DNA from: Glossina fuscipes
Lineage: Eukaryota > Arthropoda > Insecta > Diptera > Glossinidae
Assembly: GCF_014805625.2 (NCBI RefSeq)
Contig: NW_023998630.1
Location: 1,535,102 to 1,599,101, forward strand
Length of the DNA: 64,000 nt
Reading direction: 5' to 3'
This document shows, one piece after another, positions 25,836-37,222 of the stretch; the first letter of the stretch is position 1, and every line of letters begins with the position of its first letter. Both the position numbers and the translations under genes were made by a program. Under the pieces are notes generated by a model that was not told the DNA's origin, did not search any database, and saw only the letters and a program-made list of their open reading frames with translations.

Positions 25836-28800
25836 TTGAGAAAATCAATAATTCCGCTTTCTTTGCTAATAGGTATGGCAATTTGGCGTAGAGAATATTA
25901 CCACTGCTTGGAAATATTTTGTAAAAACTTCTGCAAATGAAAAGTAATATTCAGTTACACATTAATTCTCTTTTGGCGCAATCTAAGTTATATAATGACA
26001 TATCCGACAATTACTGTCTAATAGTATTTGGCCATTTTGATGGCCAAACTATAAAACAAATGGGAAGTGGTTAATAAAGACAAGATAGAAAGAAGTGCAA
26101 CTATGGCAAAGAAGGTTTTTTTTAGGTGCTCAAGATAAGCTTTCCCGTATATTAAACCTCCTCTCGCCATTTCACGACGTATCCAAGAAAGGAGTGATCT
26201 CCGTGCTAAGAATAAATAATTAATTTTAATATTATTCTTCTTTGTTCTCGTTTGAAACCAAAATCATAATTTTGACCGCTTTGAATAGTTGCAAACAATT
26301 TTGTATATTATTTGAAAAACGGAGTTCAGTCATATCCAAATCAAATCTTATAAAATGGATACTTTTAAGGGTGTTAACGCTATGCATTTTTAACAATAAC
26401 TTATTATCTCTTTAAATTTTTCAAAGAAATTTTATATAATAGCACAGAAGTCATGAAATTCATTTTTCTAAGAAATAACAAGGTCATCAAGAAAATCTTT
26501 CTAAAACTTACAGGTAAAAGCGTAGATTACTAATCTGTCCAATACTAAGAAAATTTTCATTGACAAAGTTAAATATTATCTGGTCTGCCTCCTTTATTGG
26601 AGAATTTCTAGATTGCTTCAACAGAAGTGATTGAGCATAATTTTTGCCGTCATTCATAAAAGAGTATAAGATGGAACTAGCCAACGTTCCCCTAATTTCA
26701 ACGATTACGAATTTGAACCTCTCTTAGTGCAAAGCAAAAAAGAAAAAAAACGAAAAAACGTGTAAAAAACTTGCATTTCAAACGCTTAAATAGACATGTT
26801 ATGCATTATTTTACGTTCTATTGTCGTAAGGGATATATAAAATTTATTAAAGACGAATACAGTGCAAAAGGTAGTTATTAATTCAGTTCGTACGCATGTT
26901 ATTTTAATGTGTATGTAAATGCACAAAACATCGATGTCAAAAATTCTACTTGAGGTTTAAATCAACTTTGGAAGATTGTTTTGCGTAGCATTCCAGCAGT
27001 AGAGGCGATGGTACGAAATTTATTTATACTCCAAACCGGAAGATTCATTTATTCGATTTTATTCATGTTCTAAACTTAAACCAAAGTTATGTGCCTTTCA
27101 GTTTTCCATTTCAATTCTTTAATGTTGACAATTTTATTACAACAGAATTTAAAGGATAATTGGATCCTTAGTACTATACCAATTGATTTTAACATAATCT
27201 CAAATTTGTATAAATCATTACTAAAGTAAAAAGTTAGTAAAGAATTGCTCCACCTTTACTCTACTTTTGCAGAGAATATTTTAGCTTATATAGCAAATGG
27301 GAGATTAAAAGATTACGCTGTACTATATTTTAGTAAAGGGATGTACAGTGTATATCTCAAGTTGTATAAAATTTCCTTATTTTTACTTAAGAAGGAGTTT
27401 TTTCTCGAAAGTTCGACCCAATCGAGTGAATATCGGAAAACTGGCTTTCATTCGAAGCTCTAGAGTTGGAACTATCAAAATACCTTAAAAATGCAGAAGA
27501 TAAATACATTGGATATCAAAAACACTTAACACCCAATGTTATCATCGCAATGAATAGAAAAATTAATTTCAACTATATATAAACTTAAAAATAAACTCTT
27601 GAAGTTTTTATATTAATTTATAATTGATTCTGAGAATGACATGCAAAGGAAATTCTTTCTATTAAACGCGATCAAATTTTCATAGTTTCCGCTGGTATTA
27701 TAACGAATGCCGTTATGTTTGTCAAATACAAATTAAAATATGAAAGATTAATTAAATTTTACATATTAACTTGAAAGTCCAAATTATTTTAACTCTATAC
27801 CAGTTAATATCGTAAAGTTGGGAGGAAGAGCTGCAAACCAGGTCAGTTACCTATAAGAGGGAGCAAAAGCCATCAAATATATTTAACATCCGTAAAAGTT
27901 GAGCAGGCAATCTTGTTTCAGTCGAATTCTACTTTGAGCAGTTACACGATGCGCCCTCTGAACGAACTCTCAATTTTTTTAGTTTTCGCTTTTTGTTTTC
28001 ATAAAACTGATGATCATTTTATATTTACAAAAACAAATTAATATAAGAAATTGATTTAACGTTAGTAGCAATTATTATTATTATACACATTATAAATTAA
28101 TAGGAGCTAAAACAACAATGCCATAAATTTTTTAAAGTACTAAGACGCGCTGAACCTCTTGGTGATAACTACATAAAATGCATAAAACACAAAAGCCAAC
28201 AACAATAGAAGGCAACCAACTATAAGCATAAAATTTTTTTAAATAAATTGCTTTGCAAGTAAGTTCGCAATAACAAATGCATTTTTCTTTCTATTTTGTT
28301 GTTTCTGTGTCTAAAGGCAAAATTATGCTTAAATTTTGTCCGAACGGAAAGAGGTACAAAAACAAAAACTTGTGTTATTTTTGTGTTCTGTTGACTATTC
28401 TTTTTTTGCTTTTCCTCTCGCTAGTTTATACATATTCTTTTGTCGTCGGTCTCTTCGTCTTGTACTTCACCGATCAACGTGAGGTTACGTTTGTTTATAT
28501 TTAATTTTCTGTTGCCTTGATAGTAGTTGTTATTTGTGTTGTCTTCTTCTGCTCATTTTATAGTAGCTGCCTGTTAAAACCCACTCACCCCATTAATGCA
28601 TCTCTCGCTGCTTAAGTTCATCTCTTCTCTTCTAGATTTTCATTATGTGCGTTCGTCTTGGTTTAAGAAGAGTTTTTGCGATTTTTGTTTTGTTATTTTT
28701 ATTATTTTTGGTTCAACCAGTTTTTTTTTTTTTTTAATTAGTAAAAAATGTACTTGTAAATGATTATAAAAAAGAATTCTAAAATAATGCTCAAAAAGCC

Positions 28801-28964
28801 TATTATCTACTTTATCTAAGCATTTGAAAGATTAGAAGTTCTTTTAAAAGAAGATGTTAAAAGTTTGTATTGATAATATAAGACAATTGATATAAAATAT
28901 TTAAAAGTTCTTTTTGGAAACTCATTTAAATTAATTAATTCATATGCGTTCTTTCCAATTACAG
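25836..28964. other. AT-rich DNA directly upstream of lilli coding exon 1, ending in its splice acceptor
   Basis: No coding segment recognised. The last bases, ttctttccaattacag, form the acceptor for 28965, which implies at least one upstream lilli exon here or further left. Confidence 0.55.
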
Positions 28965-28965
28965 T

Positions 28966-29703
28966 ATGGAAGACTATGATTATGAGCGCAAACAACGAAG
29001 AGAACGTGAAAAATCTGAAAGGCAGCAAGGTCAAGCAGCCACAAACCGTGAGATAGCGCTCTTCTCGGAACCTCGACGTGTCAATCCATCCGAGGCCGAT
29101 GACGATATTGCAGCTAAGCTGGGTGACTATTCGAAGGTAAAAGAGATCATCAATCTTCATATGTCCATGTCGTCGAATCGTCAAATACCTTCGAATGCTG
29201 TTATAACTGGTATTGTGCCTCCAAGTGCCTCAATTATTGGTGGCGGTGGTATAGGCTTATCACCTGTCCCGGCCTCTCCAGCAGCTGTAACACTAACACA
29301 GCGTCTGCCGCCGCCACCGCCGCCAAAATTGCAACATTCACAGCTACAGCCACCACATCACTACCAACAGCAGCAACAATTGCGACAATCGGCAACGACT
29401 TACGTTAAGCAGGCTGATAACAAGCCGCCTTATAATGGTCGTGGCGGTTATCCGGGTCAGCCAGTAAACCGTTCCAGTACTGGCATGGCTCCACCAAAAG
29501 GACCGCCAACTGCTGCTCTATTAGCTTCACTACCTACGACACATATGCCAAATGGACGACAAAGCTCGTCGTCTTCATTAACGGAAAAGTCATATGTAGG
29601 GCCACCGTCAATATCCTCTTCTATCTCCTCATCAACGACGCACAACGGTCGTTTTCCTCAACCATCAATACCAAAAAATCGCCAAAAACATTTACCATCA
29701 GAG
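28966..29703 (+). CDS. lilli: lilli coding exon 1: N-terminal homology domain and Pro/Gln/Ser-rich region
   Basis: Residues 1-246. The acceptor reads ttccaattacag, ending at 28964, and exon base 28965 is followed at once by ATG. The charged start [16 protein letters not shown] and then ALFSEPRRV and [18 protein letters not shown] follow the order seen at the N terminus of AF4 and FMR2 (charged coiled region, L-F-G-E-P, then L-G-N-Y-E). The rest is low complexity: a polyproline run (RLPPPPPPK), a Gln-rich run and Ser clusters. The exon ends in phase 0 at a non-canonical GC donor (gag|gcaagt). The open frame continues through the intron and stops at 29788, so intron retention would truncate the protein just after this exon. 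Confidence 0.9.
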
Positions 29704-32700
29704 GCAAGTGTACCAGTTTTAATGTTTCTGATAGAAAACAATTTATTTTTCCTTATTTTATCTTTAGAATCATCAACTCGATATCAATAAAATTATTAAT
29801 CTGGTCACGGATGAGTTTTGTCCGCCCAAAATGCTCACCGGCATCGATGCTACACCGCACACGACACTTATGGAAAATTACAATCTTTCTGAACCCAATA
29901 AGCACAAATACTCCTTCGATATTTCGAGAACGAGAAGTGTAATAGAACCACTCGACTCTCCACCTCGTGCTGAAATGCCAGCGCCACGGTTTGTTCCCCC
30001 ACTCTCCGCTAACAACGTAAACGCGTCACAGTTGCCTTCTTCGTCTGCCTCTGCTTCTTCCTTATCTTCTTCCACCACCTACATAGCGCCTGCCAATAAT
30101 TCATTGATGCCTACCTCTGCTGGTGGCCAGCAGCAACAGCCTTCCCTAGCCAACACAGCAACAACGTCAAGATCACCTTCAGTGCCAGTCTCTCCTATTC
30201 AATCTAGACCATCAAAGGAATCTCTAATAAAACCATCGAAAGCTGAAAAGCCAACACCACCACCACCTTCGCTAGAGAAGCAGAACTCCACCTTGGAGAA
30301 TGATTTGGAGCTTTCGGAATCGGATGACGATCGGAAGAAACAAACTCGATCAGCGCTTAATTCCAGTGATAGCTCTGGTACAGACTCCAGCGAATCTGGC
30401 AGTGAAGACTCCTCGAAAAGTGAACAAGGTCATACCAATACTTTACCTTCTCAGCAGCAACAACAACAAATTCCCACTGCCTTAATCACAAAGAAGAAAT
30501 TGAGTCATGGCTCTTCTGCTGCCCTAGCAAGCGGCGGTAACAGCAGTAGTAGTAGTGGACTGGGTTCATCAGTAGGTTCTAGTTCAGCTACACCGTGTTC
30601 CAGTTCATCGTCTTCGAACAAAACGCCCTCACCGTCAAATACCACGAAATGGCAATTAAGTCGTTACTTCAATAAGGCACCTTTACATAACGCATCCAAT
30701 CAGGAAATTGTTTCCCCTTCGGCGGCCACTGTAGTAAACTCTGTGAGTTCGATGAACGTGGTTAGCTTAAATGTGCCCACAATGTTGCCTGGTGGTGCCC
30801 AGATAATTCCAGAACCTCCCCAACAATTAACAAATATCAAAAATGAAAATTTAATCGATGATCGGGATGAGGATGACGATGATGATGATGAAAATGATAG
30901 TGAGGTAAATGGAGCGGATACTCGGAGTGGTGTGAGGCGAAATGGTGATAACAATAACTCTGCCAAAAACGAAACATTCCCTCATCCCAGTTTGGCAGCA
31001 GCAGCAGCATTTCCTACACGCAAACCACCGGCAGGCCTTAGTGTTACGCCTCTATCACCATTGCTGAACGACATAAAAAAAGAAGGGTCTGACGTGCGTG
31101 CATCAGCATCCGGACTAACTGTAAATTCGACACAAGTTCCTGTGTTGAATGCTTCAGAATTTGTAGCCATTCCTAGCAATCAAATTAAACATGAGACTAT
31201 GGCCATCGCCGGAGGCCACACCACGGTAATACCGTATGGTAATGAAAGTTCCTCGGGGACGGGAGTAAAAAATCGTGCCGATAACTATGTAGGCATAGAG
31301 GGATTGTCAGGGCTTTCTTCGGATAGCGATGATGATGGCCGTGAGCGTCTTCCTGTACCCGGGCCGGGGGGAATTTTGCAAATTCGTGGAGTGCCGGCAG
31401 CAATTACAGCTCTCCCTCGATCACCGGTTATTTTGCAAAAAACACAAAAGCTTCCCAACACACTGACTGTAACGCCAATTGATCCATTACCTTCCTCACC
31501 TCCTTCATCGCATCCACGTGCCGCGCAGCAACGTGCAAAAAAGCCTCGAAAAAAGTTAAAGCAACAATTAACCAGTGCAGTGATAGCAGACACCAGTGAT
31601 GAGGAACATGATGAACAAAAGAGCAACCATTTGGTCAGTCCAGCTGCAGTGACTACTACAACAACAGGGGTAATGGGTGCTAAAAAAGGTCGAGGGCGGC
31701 CACGTAAAAATGCTACACCAAATCAAAGCGGTAATATTAGCTCCGCATCCTCAGCTTCGGCTTCTGCTAAAGGCCCGACATTGACAGCTAAGAAAGATGT
31801 AGCGAAACGAACAACTATACCTGCTACTGGATCACGGCGGAGAATTTCCCGTCAAAACTCTGCCAATTTAACTCAAAACGCACTCATAACACAGACTAAG
31901 CAACCATTACCAATACCCTCTCCGTCAGTCATGACGACCCAACTGTTAACAATACCTGATCCAGGAGGTCCCACTTCTACTGTCACAAGTAATGATAGTT
32001 CCTCATCATCGGAGTCTTCATCGTACAATAATTCGAAGTCGTCAAGCTCATCAACCGACAGTGACAATGAATTGGAGGCGCACGCCAAACAACCGGCTAT
32101 TTCGGTACTTTCTTCTTCAGAAGACGATGAAAATACGGCATTGCCCTTTGCAGCTCAGAACGTAATGACAACAAAATCAACAAAAGTGGCAGTAACTCAG
32201 GAGGAGCATAAACGTAGCGCAACAGGACCAAGACGCATAGTCAAACAATTGAATCGCCGCAAATCTACAATGGACGATATGGTCTCCGGATGTAATGCGC
32301 CGAAAGCGGCGCCAAACGCTATATCCATGTCTTCAACTTCCGTCTCCTCGTCAACAGATAGTTCAACAGAAGATTATGTACCTCCGAACACAGCTGTTGC
32401 AGGAACAGCCATTGGGTCATCTGGACAATCTCATGCGACGCTTGGCAGTAGTTCGCAACGTTCGACGACCCAATTGTCGCCTTACAAAAATGCGACAGGA
32501 GCTTCATCAAGTCGTAGTCGAAAACCCACGTCTTGCTCGAGTGCCTTTTCTTCAGAGTCTAGCGGAGATGAACATTTTGACAGTGATTGTGGAGAAGCGA
32601 AGAAAGAAAAAGTAAGTTAGAAATTGTGGAAAAGAAATTAATATTTAAAATAATTTTTTGTTATTTAGAAACTACGCCGTGATAAACCAAAAAGTGATAA

Positions 32701-35700
32701 AAATAAAATTAGTACTCTAACGCGCATATTTAAAACTTCTAATGAGGGAGGGGCCAAGAAACAAGGGCAAGTAGTGATAGTAGATCAATCCGAAGAGCAA
32801 ATGCAACAACAGCAGAAACACATTTCTCCTATTAATAATCCTATAAGATCGAGCCAAGAAAACCTGATTTTAGGTACTCATGGTTCCATGCAAGGTACCC
32901 CAACAGCTCAATCACCGCGTCTTACGCCTCGCAGCCATATGAGGTCCCCCAGATCTTTGCCTTTACCTCCGCTGGCTGCTCAAATTTTAACATCTTCAGT
33001 GAATCAGTCAGTAGCATCACATCGTACACCGGATCGCAGTACCACAAGTGCTGAGCGCAAATTACAGCAACGTATAAAGACACCTACGCGAACACCGACA
33101 AGAACACCACCCACCACAAGAACTCCTACACCAACACCTGTAGTTATAACGCAACAACAATCCCAACCAACATCTCTTCCTCTCACTTCACTGATTTGTA
33201 AAATTGATCTCTCCCGTCTGTTACATATACCAGCTGAATGGCATAAAAATCCATATCGTTTATATGGACACGCACACAGTTATCCTCAGAGTGCTGGACG
33301 CACACCAATTTATGATCATGAGACAATACTCAACGCTGACCTCCAATCGACAACTACCCAGTTGCGTCTAAAGACTCACTCCTCAGGTAGTGTAACGCCC
33401 CGTAGCGCTGGTAATCATACTCCAATGCAGATGGTAACCTCCGAACGAGAACTTTCACGTTCAAGAGAAAGCCTTCAAGAAATGGCATTGACAGCTAATG
33501 CAAAACGTGTAATGGAAGACAATGTCAATGTAGGACGTCTAAGTAGTCGGTCGGCAGATGGCAGTGGTGATGGCTCTACCCCCAAACATCAAGTGCTGTT
33601 ATTGCCACCCATACCCAATGGCTATACAGCGGCAACTGCTAGGGGCTATGCGGCGGGTCCGCAAATTTTAGGGTCGCCCAGTGCGGGTAGTAAACAGCTG
33701 CTAATGACTGGAGTAAAGCATGAGCATACCATTAAACATGAACCTGACAGTGAGGCTTATGAAACGAAATATAAGACAGCTGATACCAATGCATTAATCA
33801 AACAAGAACTGCTCATATTGAAACAGGACTATAAGCCTAGTGATTTGACTGCGGCAGTAGCTATGGCCGAAAAACAGCAAGCGATGTGTTCGCCACAAGA
33901 ATCCATGCATTTGGATACTAAACCACGACGCAAGCGCAGTTGTAGCTCAAGCTCAAGTCCATACAAGGAGAAGAAGCGGAAAAAAGAAAAGGACTTAGGA
34001 GAAAAAGAAAAGCTGATATTATCCTCTAAAGATAAAGAAACAGCTAATGAGATTATAAAATCTGCGAAAGATTCTTCCAAAGACACAATTATAACGTTAG
34101 CAAATGGCAATGGACAGCAACAAGTAAGTTAATAATTAATTCATTTTTATTTAACTATAGAATATTTAATTTTTCTTACTTTTATTTTTAGCAGAGAGAT
34201 CAACAGCAATTGCCGCTCACAAACCACGACCGGTTACAACACCAACAGCAACTACAAAAATTTGATAAAGTAAATACCTCCAGCATTATAGCAAATAGTG
34301 GCAATGGTAATAACAATCTTAACACTGCCAGTAGTGCGCATTTACAAAGCATTAGCAATCCGAATTCAACTGTACCATCGCAAATGAACGCAGCTTCCGC
34401 GGTTATGCCACCACCGGCGAATGTAGGCTTAATACCACCACCATTGGCATCAGCAACGGTTTGTGGTCATTCGGTGTTAACGCGCTTTGCAAATGTGCCA
34501 CCAAACTCTACCTGCTCATCCAATACATCAATGGCGTCAACGTCCAATTCTAGTGACTTGATATCATCGTCCCACAGGACCACTGCGGCAATATCATCGA
34601 CGACTACCGGCGGAATTCATTCTAATGACCAAGCCCCGCAAGTAGTCTATCGTTCCTATTTCGAACGAGATGATGAGGCTTTTAGCGATGATTTCAGGTT
34701 TGTTGCGGAGTCTTATCTTGAATATACCAACAAATCCCAAGAATCCCAATCCTCCAACATCACTAATTTCACCAACACTTACGACAATGCTATGGCATTA
34801 ATAGTGGCCAAATTTCAAAATTCATTAGACAAGTAATGCAAAAGAGTTCCAAAAACCATAAGAGTTGATTTACGTGATACATTAGAGTCGTTCGATTTGG
34901 AAGTAAATGAAGTTGAAACTTTTGTGGCCCATCTCCTTCTCCGCCAAAGTGTCCTTCAAGCTGCTATGACCAATGTTTTTCCGATTTTTGACGAAAATAT
35001 AACTCTAATCCCAGCTTGTTGGCAAATATTAAAGAAAAACTTTCTGTAAATTACTTTTTTCGTGCCAAATCGAACGAGTCGTTTGCATTGCGTAAGCCAG
35101 CTTTACTTAACTACTTTTATACGCTTTGAAGAAAGGCTCTTGACTGCTCATTACTTTAACTAAGCGATCTCTTATTTCTTTTTTTTTAATTTTGCAGCAA
35201 AGATGCAAAGTTCTTGCAGGAGGCTGTACATCGCAAACATGCGGCTGATCGTGAGCAGAATACATTCAATCAGGTTACTTTATATTTAGAAGCTGTAGTT
35301 TATTTTCTACTTTCTGGAGCTGCTATGGAACAATGTCGTTCAGAGGAAGCTGCTTGGACCATGTATCGTGATACCCTTGATCTGATTAAGTGAGTAATGT
35401 TCAATTCTGTTTCTTCAAATCTTGTATAAACACAAACTATCGTATTGAATATCGGTGCGTTTTATTTTTGTTACTTTTCTAGATATATATCTAAAAAATT
35501 TCCACACTTACAAGCATCTTCGGCTAATCAGCATGAAACTCATAAAGTAGCAATTTTAAGGTAATTTTTGTACTTAAACCTTAAAATAATTTTGTTATTT
35601 TATCTCGATTCTTTTTTACTTGTAGTCTTCGTTGTCAATCTCTGATCTCTCTTAAATTGTATAAATTGAAACGTGGCTTTTGCCGTCACCTTAATTACAT

Positions 35701-37222
35701 ATGTCGTGAATTTTTCAAATCCGGTAAAGGTGACATCGTTAATGGCAATACACCCAGTTCTATATCACCATCCAACTCGGTAGGTTCTCAGGTGAGTTTT
35801 TTTTGTTTTATTTTAACTTTGACTCAAAAAATAACAGCTCATTAATTGCTTAACGTTTTTGTTATTTAAATAGGGTTCCGGTTCAAACACCCCGCCCGGT
35901 AAAATAGTGCCTGAAAATATACACTCAGCTTTGCATCAACAAAATCAAATTTTTAATTATTTAGCCAGTAGTCATGAATTGTGGGATCAAGCAGACAAGT
36001 CAGTTAGAGATGGCAATCACACAGGTAATTTAAAGAAGTAAGAAGATTACATTCGGCTGTGGACGAATTTTTTTATACGCTCTATTTTTACTTTAAAAAA
36101 ATAAAATAAAATTTCGGTCTTCCGTTTTTGTAAAAATACAGCATGGCTGGGCCAAGAAAGTAGATATGCGTTGAAGTTATTCCAGTTGTATCTGGTACAT
36201 TTTCTGACTAACGAGAAATACTCTCCATTTTTTTTAGTTTTTGAAAATGCAGATGTTAAGCGAGTTCTTTCACTTATTTGTTCATTTTCACTACCAATCC
36301 ATCTATATGAATTTGCAGTAGTTTTGTAAAATTTGAAAACGATGTCTTAATTTTTGCGACAGGGAAAATTTTTATCACACACATCTATTTAGAAGCTTTC
36401 ACATGCTTCGATACATCGATTTGGTCAAAAATATGTATGTTTTATAAGACTTCTGAAGCGTCCTTTAGGGCCCTTACAAACGTTCCGACAAAGAGAGTAT
36501 ATATTTCCAACCTTCAGTAGGGCGTAAAAGTGTATTTTTTAATGTTTATTTGTTTATAATTTTAGATCTGATATCCAAGGCAAATATTTGTCATGCTCCT
36601 TTAAAAATGGCGAAGAAATGACAAATTAGGTGTAACAGATTTGTCCTTCCGTTTGTGACATCCAGAAATGCGCATCAGTGTAAAGTTCTGAATCCATTCT
36701 TCAAACTTACATAATCGTAACAATTACAATAAAAAACTGAAACGTGTCATGTTTATTCTTATTTATCTATCAGGTTTAGAATAAAATACAAAACCTGATT
36801 TCTCTTATTGATATCATTGATCAATGGTGCTTAAACGTAAAAGAATTAAAAAACTTATTAGACCCTCCTTGTAAAATACAAAACAATGGCGAAACTTAGT
36901 TTCACCAGAAACAATGCAGTTTGTTTCAGGAATGATGGTAAAAACCTATGGCATTTTCTAAGACGTATTTACCGTAAACGACTTTGACCACTTTCATGGC
37001 GTTTCTTTTATATTTTTGTAGAATTAAAAAAAAATCTATATTTCAAATTAATTATAAATATTTTTAAATACGTATTTAAATTAAATTTTTTCTCTTCTAG
37101 ATTTCTTTATAGCTCTCGATCATGAGAACGGTCCATTGACATTGCATAGCAGTGTTTATGAAGTATTTCGTTATGTCCAGGCCGGTTTGAAAAAATTAAA
37201 AGATGAAATGTTAATACAATAA
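28966..37222 (+). CDS. lilli: Lilliputian, AF4/FMR2 (AFF) family transcription elongation scaffold; nine coding exons
   Basis: Assembled join: 28966-29703, 29768-32611, 32669-34123, 34192-34697, 35198-35389, 35483-35560, 35626-35791, 35874-36024, 37101-37222 (TAA 37220-37222). All phases agree and give about 2083 aa. Seen in order: N-terminal homology domain (about 1-75, basic ERKQRRERE then LFSEPRRV and [11 protein letters not shown]); [18 protein letters not shown] (about 250-270), equivalent to the E-I-L-K-E-M-T...P-P-P-L-T-A-I block of AF4/FMR2; Ser/Asp/Glu-rich tracts; [10 protein letters not shown] (W541), the ALF W-Q-L motif; AT-hook GRGRPRK (887-893); [11 protein letters not shown] (about 1372-1382); basic nuclear-targeting stretch (about 1612-1640); C-terminal homology domain (about 1848-2083). 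Known of the family: nuclear scaffold of the super elongation complex, with P-TEFb and ELL; the Drosophila gene affects cell size and Ras/Dpp signalling. Met 28966 lies 1 nt after an acceptor, so upstream non-coding or coding exons may exist. Longer than Drosophila Lilli (about 1670 aa from memory), mainly in low-complexity regions. Confidence 0.93.
29704..29767 (+). other. lilli intron 1, non-canonical GC-AG intron (64 nt)
   Basis: The donor reads AGAG|GCAAGTG and the acceptor TTATCTTTAG|AATCAT. GCAAGT is the usual form of GC donors. Removing exactly 29704-29767 joins phase 0 to phase 0 and makes the conserved [16 protein letters not shown] block readable. The nearest GT (29709) would join exon 2 in the wrong frame. 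Confidence 0.85.
29768..32611 (+). CDS. lilli: lilli coding exon 2: Ser-rich transactivation region, ALF motif, AT-hook
   Basis: Residues 247-1194, one 2844-nt open exon, phase 0 at both ends. It opens with [20 protein letters not shown], the family block that follows the N-terminal domain. Then come a Ser/Ala-rich region, the phosphoserine-type tract [20 protein letters not shown], the ALF motif [10 protein letters not shown] near nt 30647, an Asp/Glu-rich run ([11 protein letters not shown], near nt 30860), a basic [10 protein letters not shown] cluster, the AT-hook GRGRPRK at nt 31688-31708 and further Ser/Asp tracts. Acidic and Ser-rich regions carry transactivation and cofactor contacts in the family. 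The donor is aaa|gtaagt at 32612. Confidence 0.92.
32669..34123 (+). CDS. lilli: lilli coding exon 3: conserved K-I-D-L motif and basic nuclear-targeting region
   Basis: Residues 1195-1679, phase 0 at both ends, after a 57-nt intron (32612-32668). The frame upstream of 32774 reads [22 protein letters not shown] Thr/Pro repeat lies around nt 33080-33150 ([11 protein letters not shown]). [15 protein letters not shown] (residues 1368-1382) matches the conserved hydrophobic motif of vertebrate AFF proteins (V-K-I-x-L-x-L-L-x-R-I-P). [20 protein letters not shown] is a probable bipartite nuclear signal. The donor is caa|gtaagt at 34124. Confidence 0.92.
34192..34697 (+). CDS. lilli: lilli coding exon 4: low-complexity linker before the C-terminal homology domain
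   Basis: Residues 1680-1847 plus two bases. The acceptor is the tandem TAG|CAG at 34189-34194, so one Gln codon (34192-34194) may be skipped. The sequence is rich in Asn, Ser, Thr and Pro and ends [18 protein letters not shown]. The preferred donor is cag|gtttgt (34698). A second donor, caa|gtaatg (34833), is in the same phase and would add 45 residues. I chose the short form because it ends at the conserved acidic segment, but the donor is weak and the choice needs transcripts. Confidence 0.8.
35198..35389 (+). CDS. lilli: lilli coding exon 5: start of C-terminal homology domain
   Basis: The acceptor is ttttgcag|caaag. The exon encodes [17 protein letters not shown] and then [20 protein letters not shown] and [16 protein letters not shown]. 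This corresponds to the family core in AF4 (E-A-K-K-L-K-H-K-A-D, A-L-x-F-I-E-C-G, P-Y-T-M-Y-S-E-T-V-D-L-I-K). The domain is helical and mediates AFF protein dimerisation. The donor is aa|gtgagt. Confidence 0.93.
35483..35560 (+). CDS. lilli: lilli coding exon 6 (C-terminal homology domain)
   Basis: A 78-nt exon in phase between ttttctag and ag|gtaatt. It encodes [18 protein letters not shown], continuing the helix that follows D-L-I-K. Confidence 0.9.
35626..35791 (+). CDS. lilli: lilli coding exon 7 (C-terminal homology domain)
   Basis: The acceptor is acttgtag. It encodes [18 protein letters not shown] and then [13 protein letters not shown]-x-x-x-x-L-Y-x-L-K is the family signature (AF4: C-L-x-x-L-x-x-x-L-Y-x-L-K). 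The donor is cag|gtgagt, phase 0. Confidence 0.92.
35874..36024 (+). CDS. lilli: lilli coding exon 8 (C-terminal homology domain)
   Basis: The acceptor is tttaaatag. The exon encodes [20 protein letters not shown] and then [16 protein letters not shown]. The S-x-x-x-L-W-x-Q-A-D/E pattern is a hallmark near the C terminus of AFF proteins. The donor is acag|gtaatt, phase 1. Confidence 0.92.
36025..37100 (+). other. lilli last intron (1076 nt) carrying a dispersed repeat fragment
   Basis: By far the longest coding intron seen here. GT-AG ends are clear (gtaatt...ttctcttctag). It is AT-rich non-coding DNA. Around 36465-36515 it holds a minus-oriented fragment of dispersed repeat family A (see the repeat entries). 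Confidence 0.8.
36465..36515 (-). repeat. Dispersed repeat family A, short inverted copy inside lilli last intron
   Basis: Read on the minus strand: ggaaatatatactctctttg then tcggaacgtttgtaa. This parallels gaatata...aga...ggccgaaacatctg of the copy at 25739. Confidence 0.45.
37101..37222 (+). CDS. lilli: lilli coding exon 9: extreme C terminus
   Basis: The acceptor is ctcttctag at 37100. It encodes [18 protein letters not shown] and then [19 protein letters not shown], stop TAA. This ends the protein as in AF4 family members (F-F-x-x-L-D, P-L-T-x-x-S, V-x-Y-x-x-x-G-L). Confidence 0.93.

Noticed and set aside
28816..29184. 122-codon minus-strand ORF overlapping lilli exon 1
   Set aside because: It is a shadow of the lilli frame; residues match no family and the plus strand is clearly coding.
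31285..31626. 113-codon minus-strand ORF in lilli exon 2
   Set aside because: Antisense of Ser/Asp/Pro-rich lilli codons; composition explained by the plus-strand gene.
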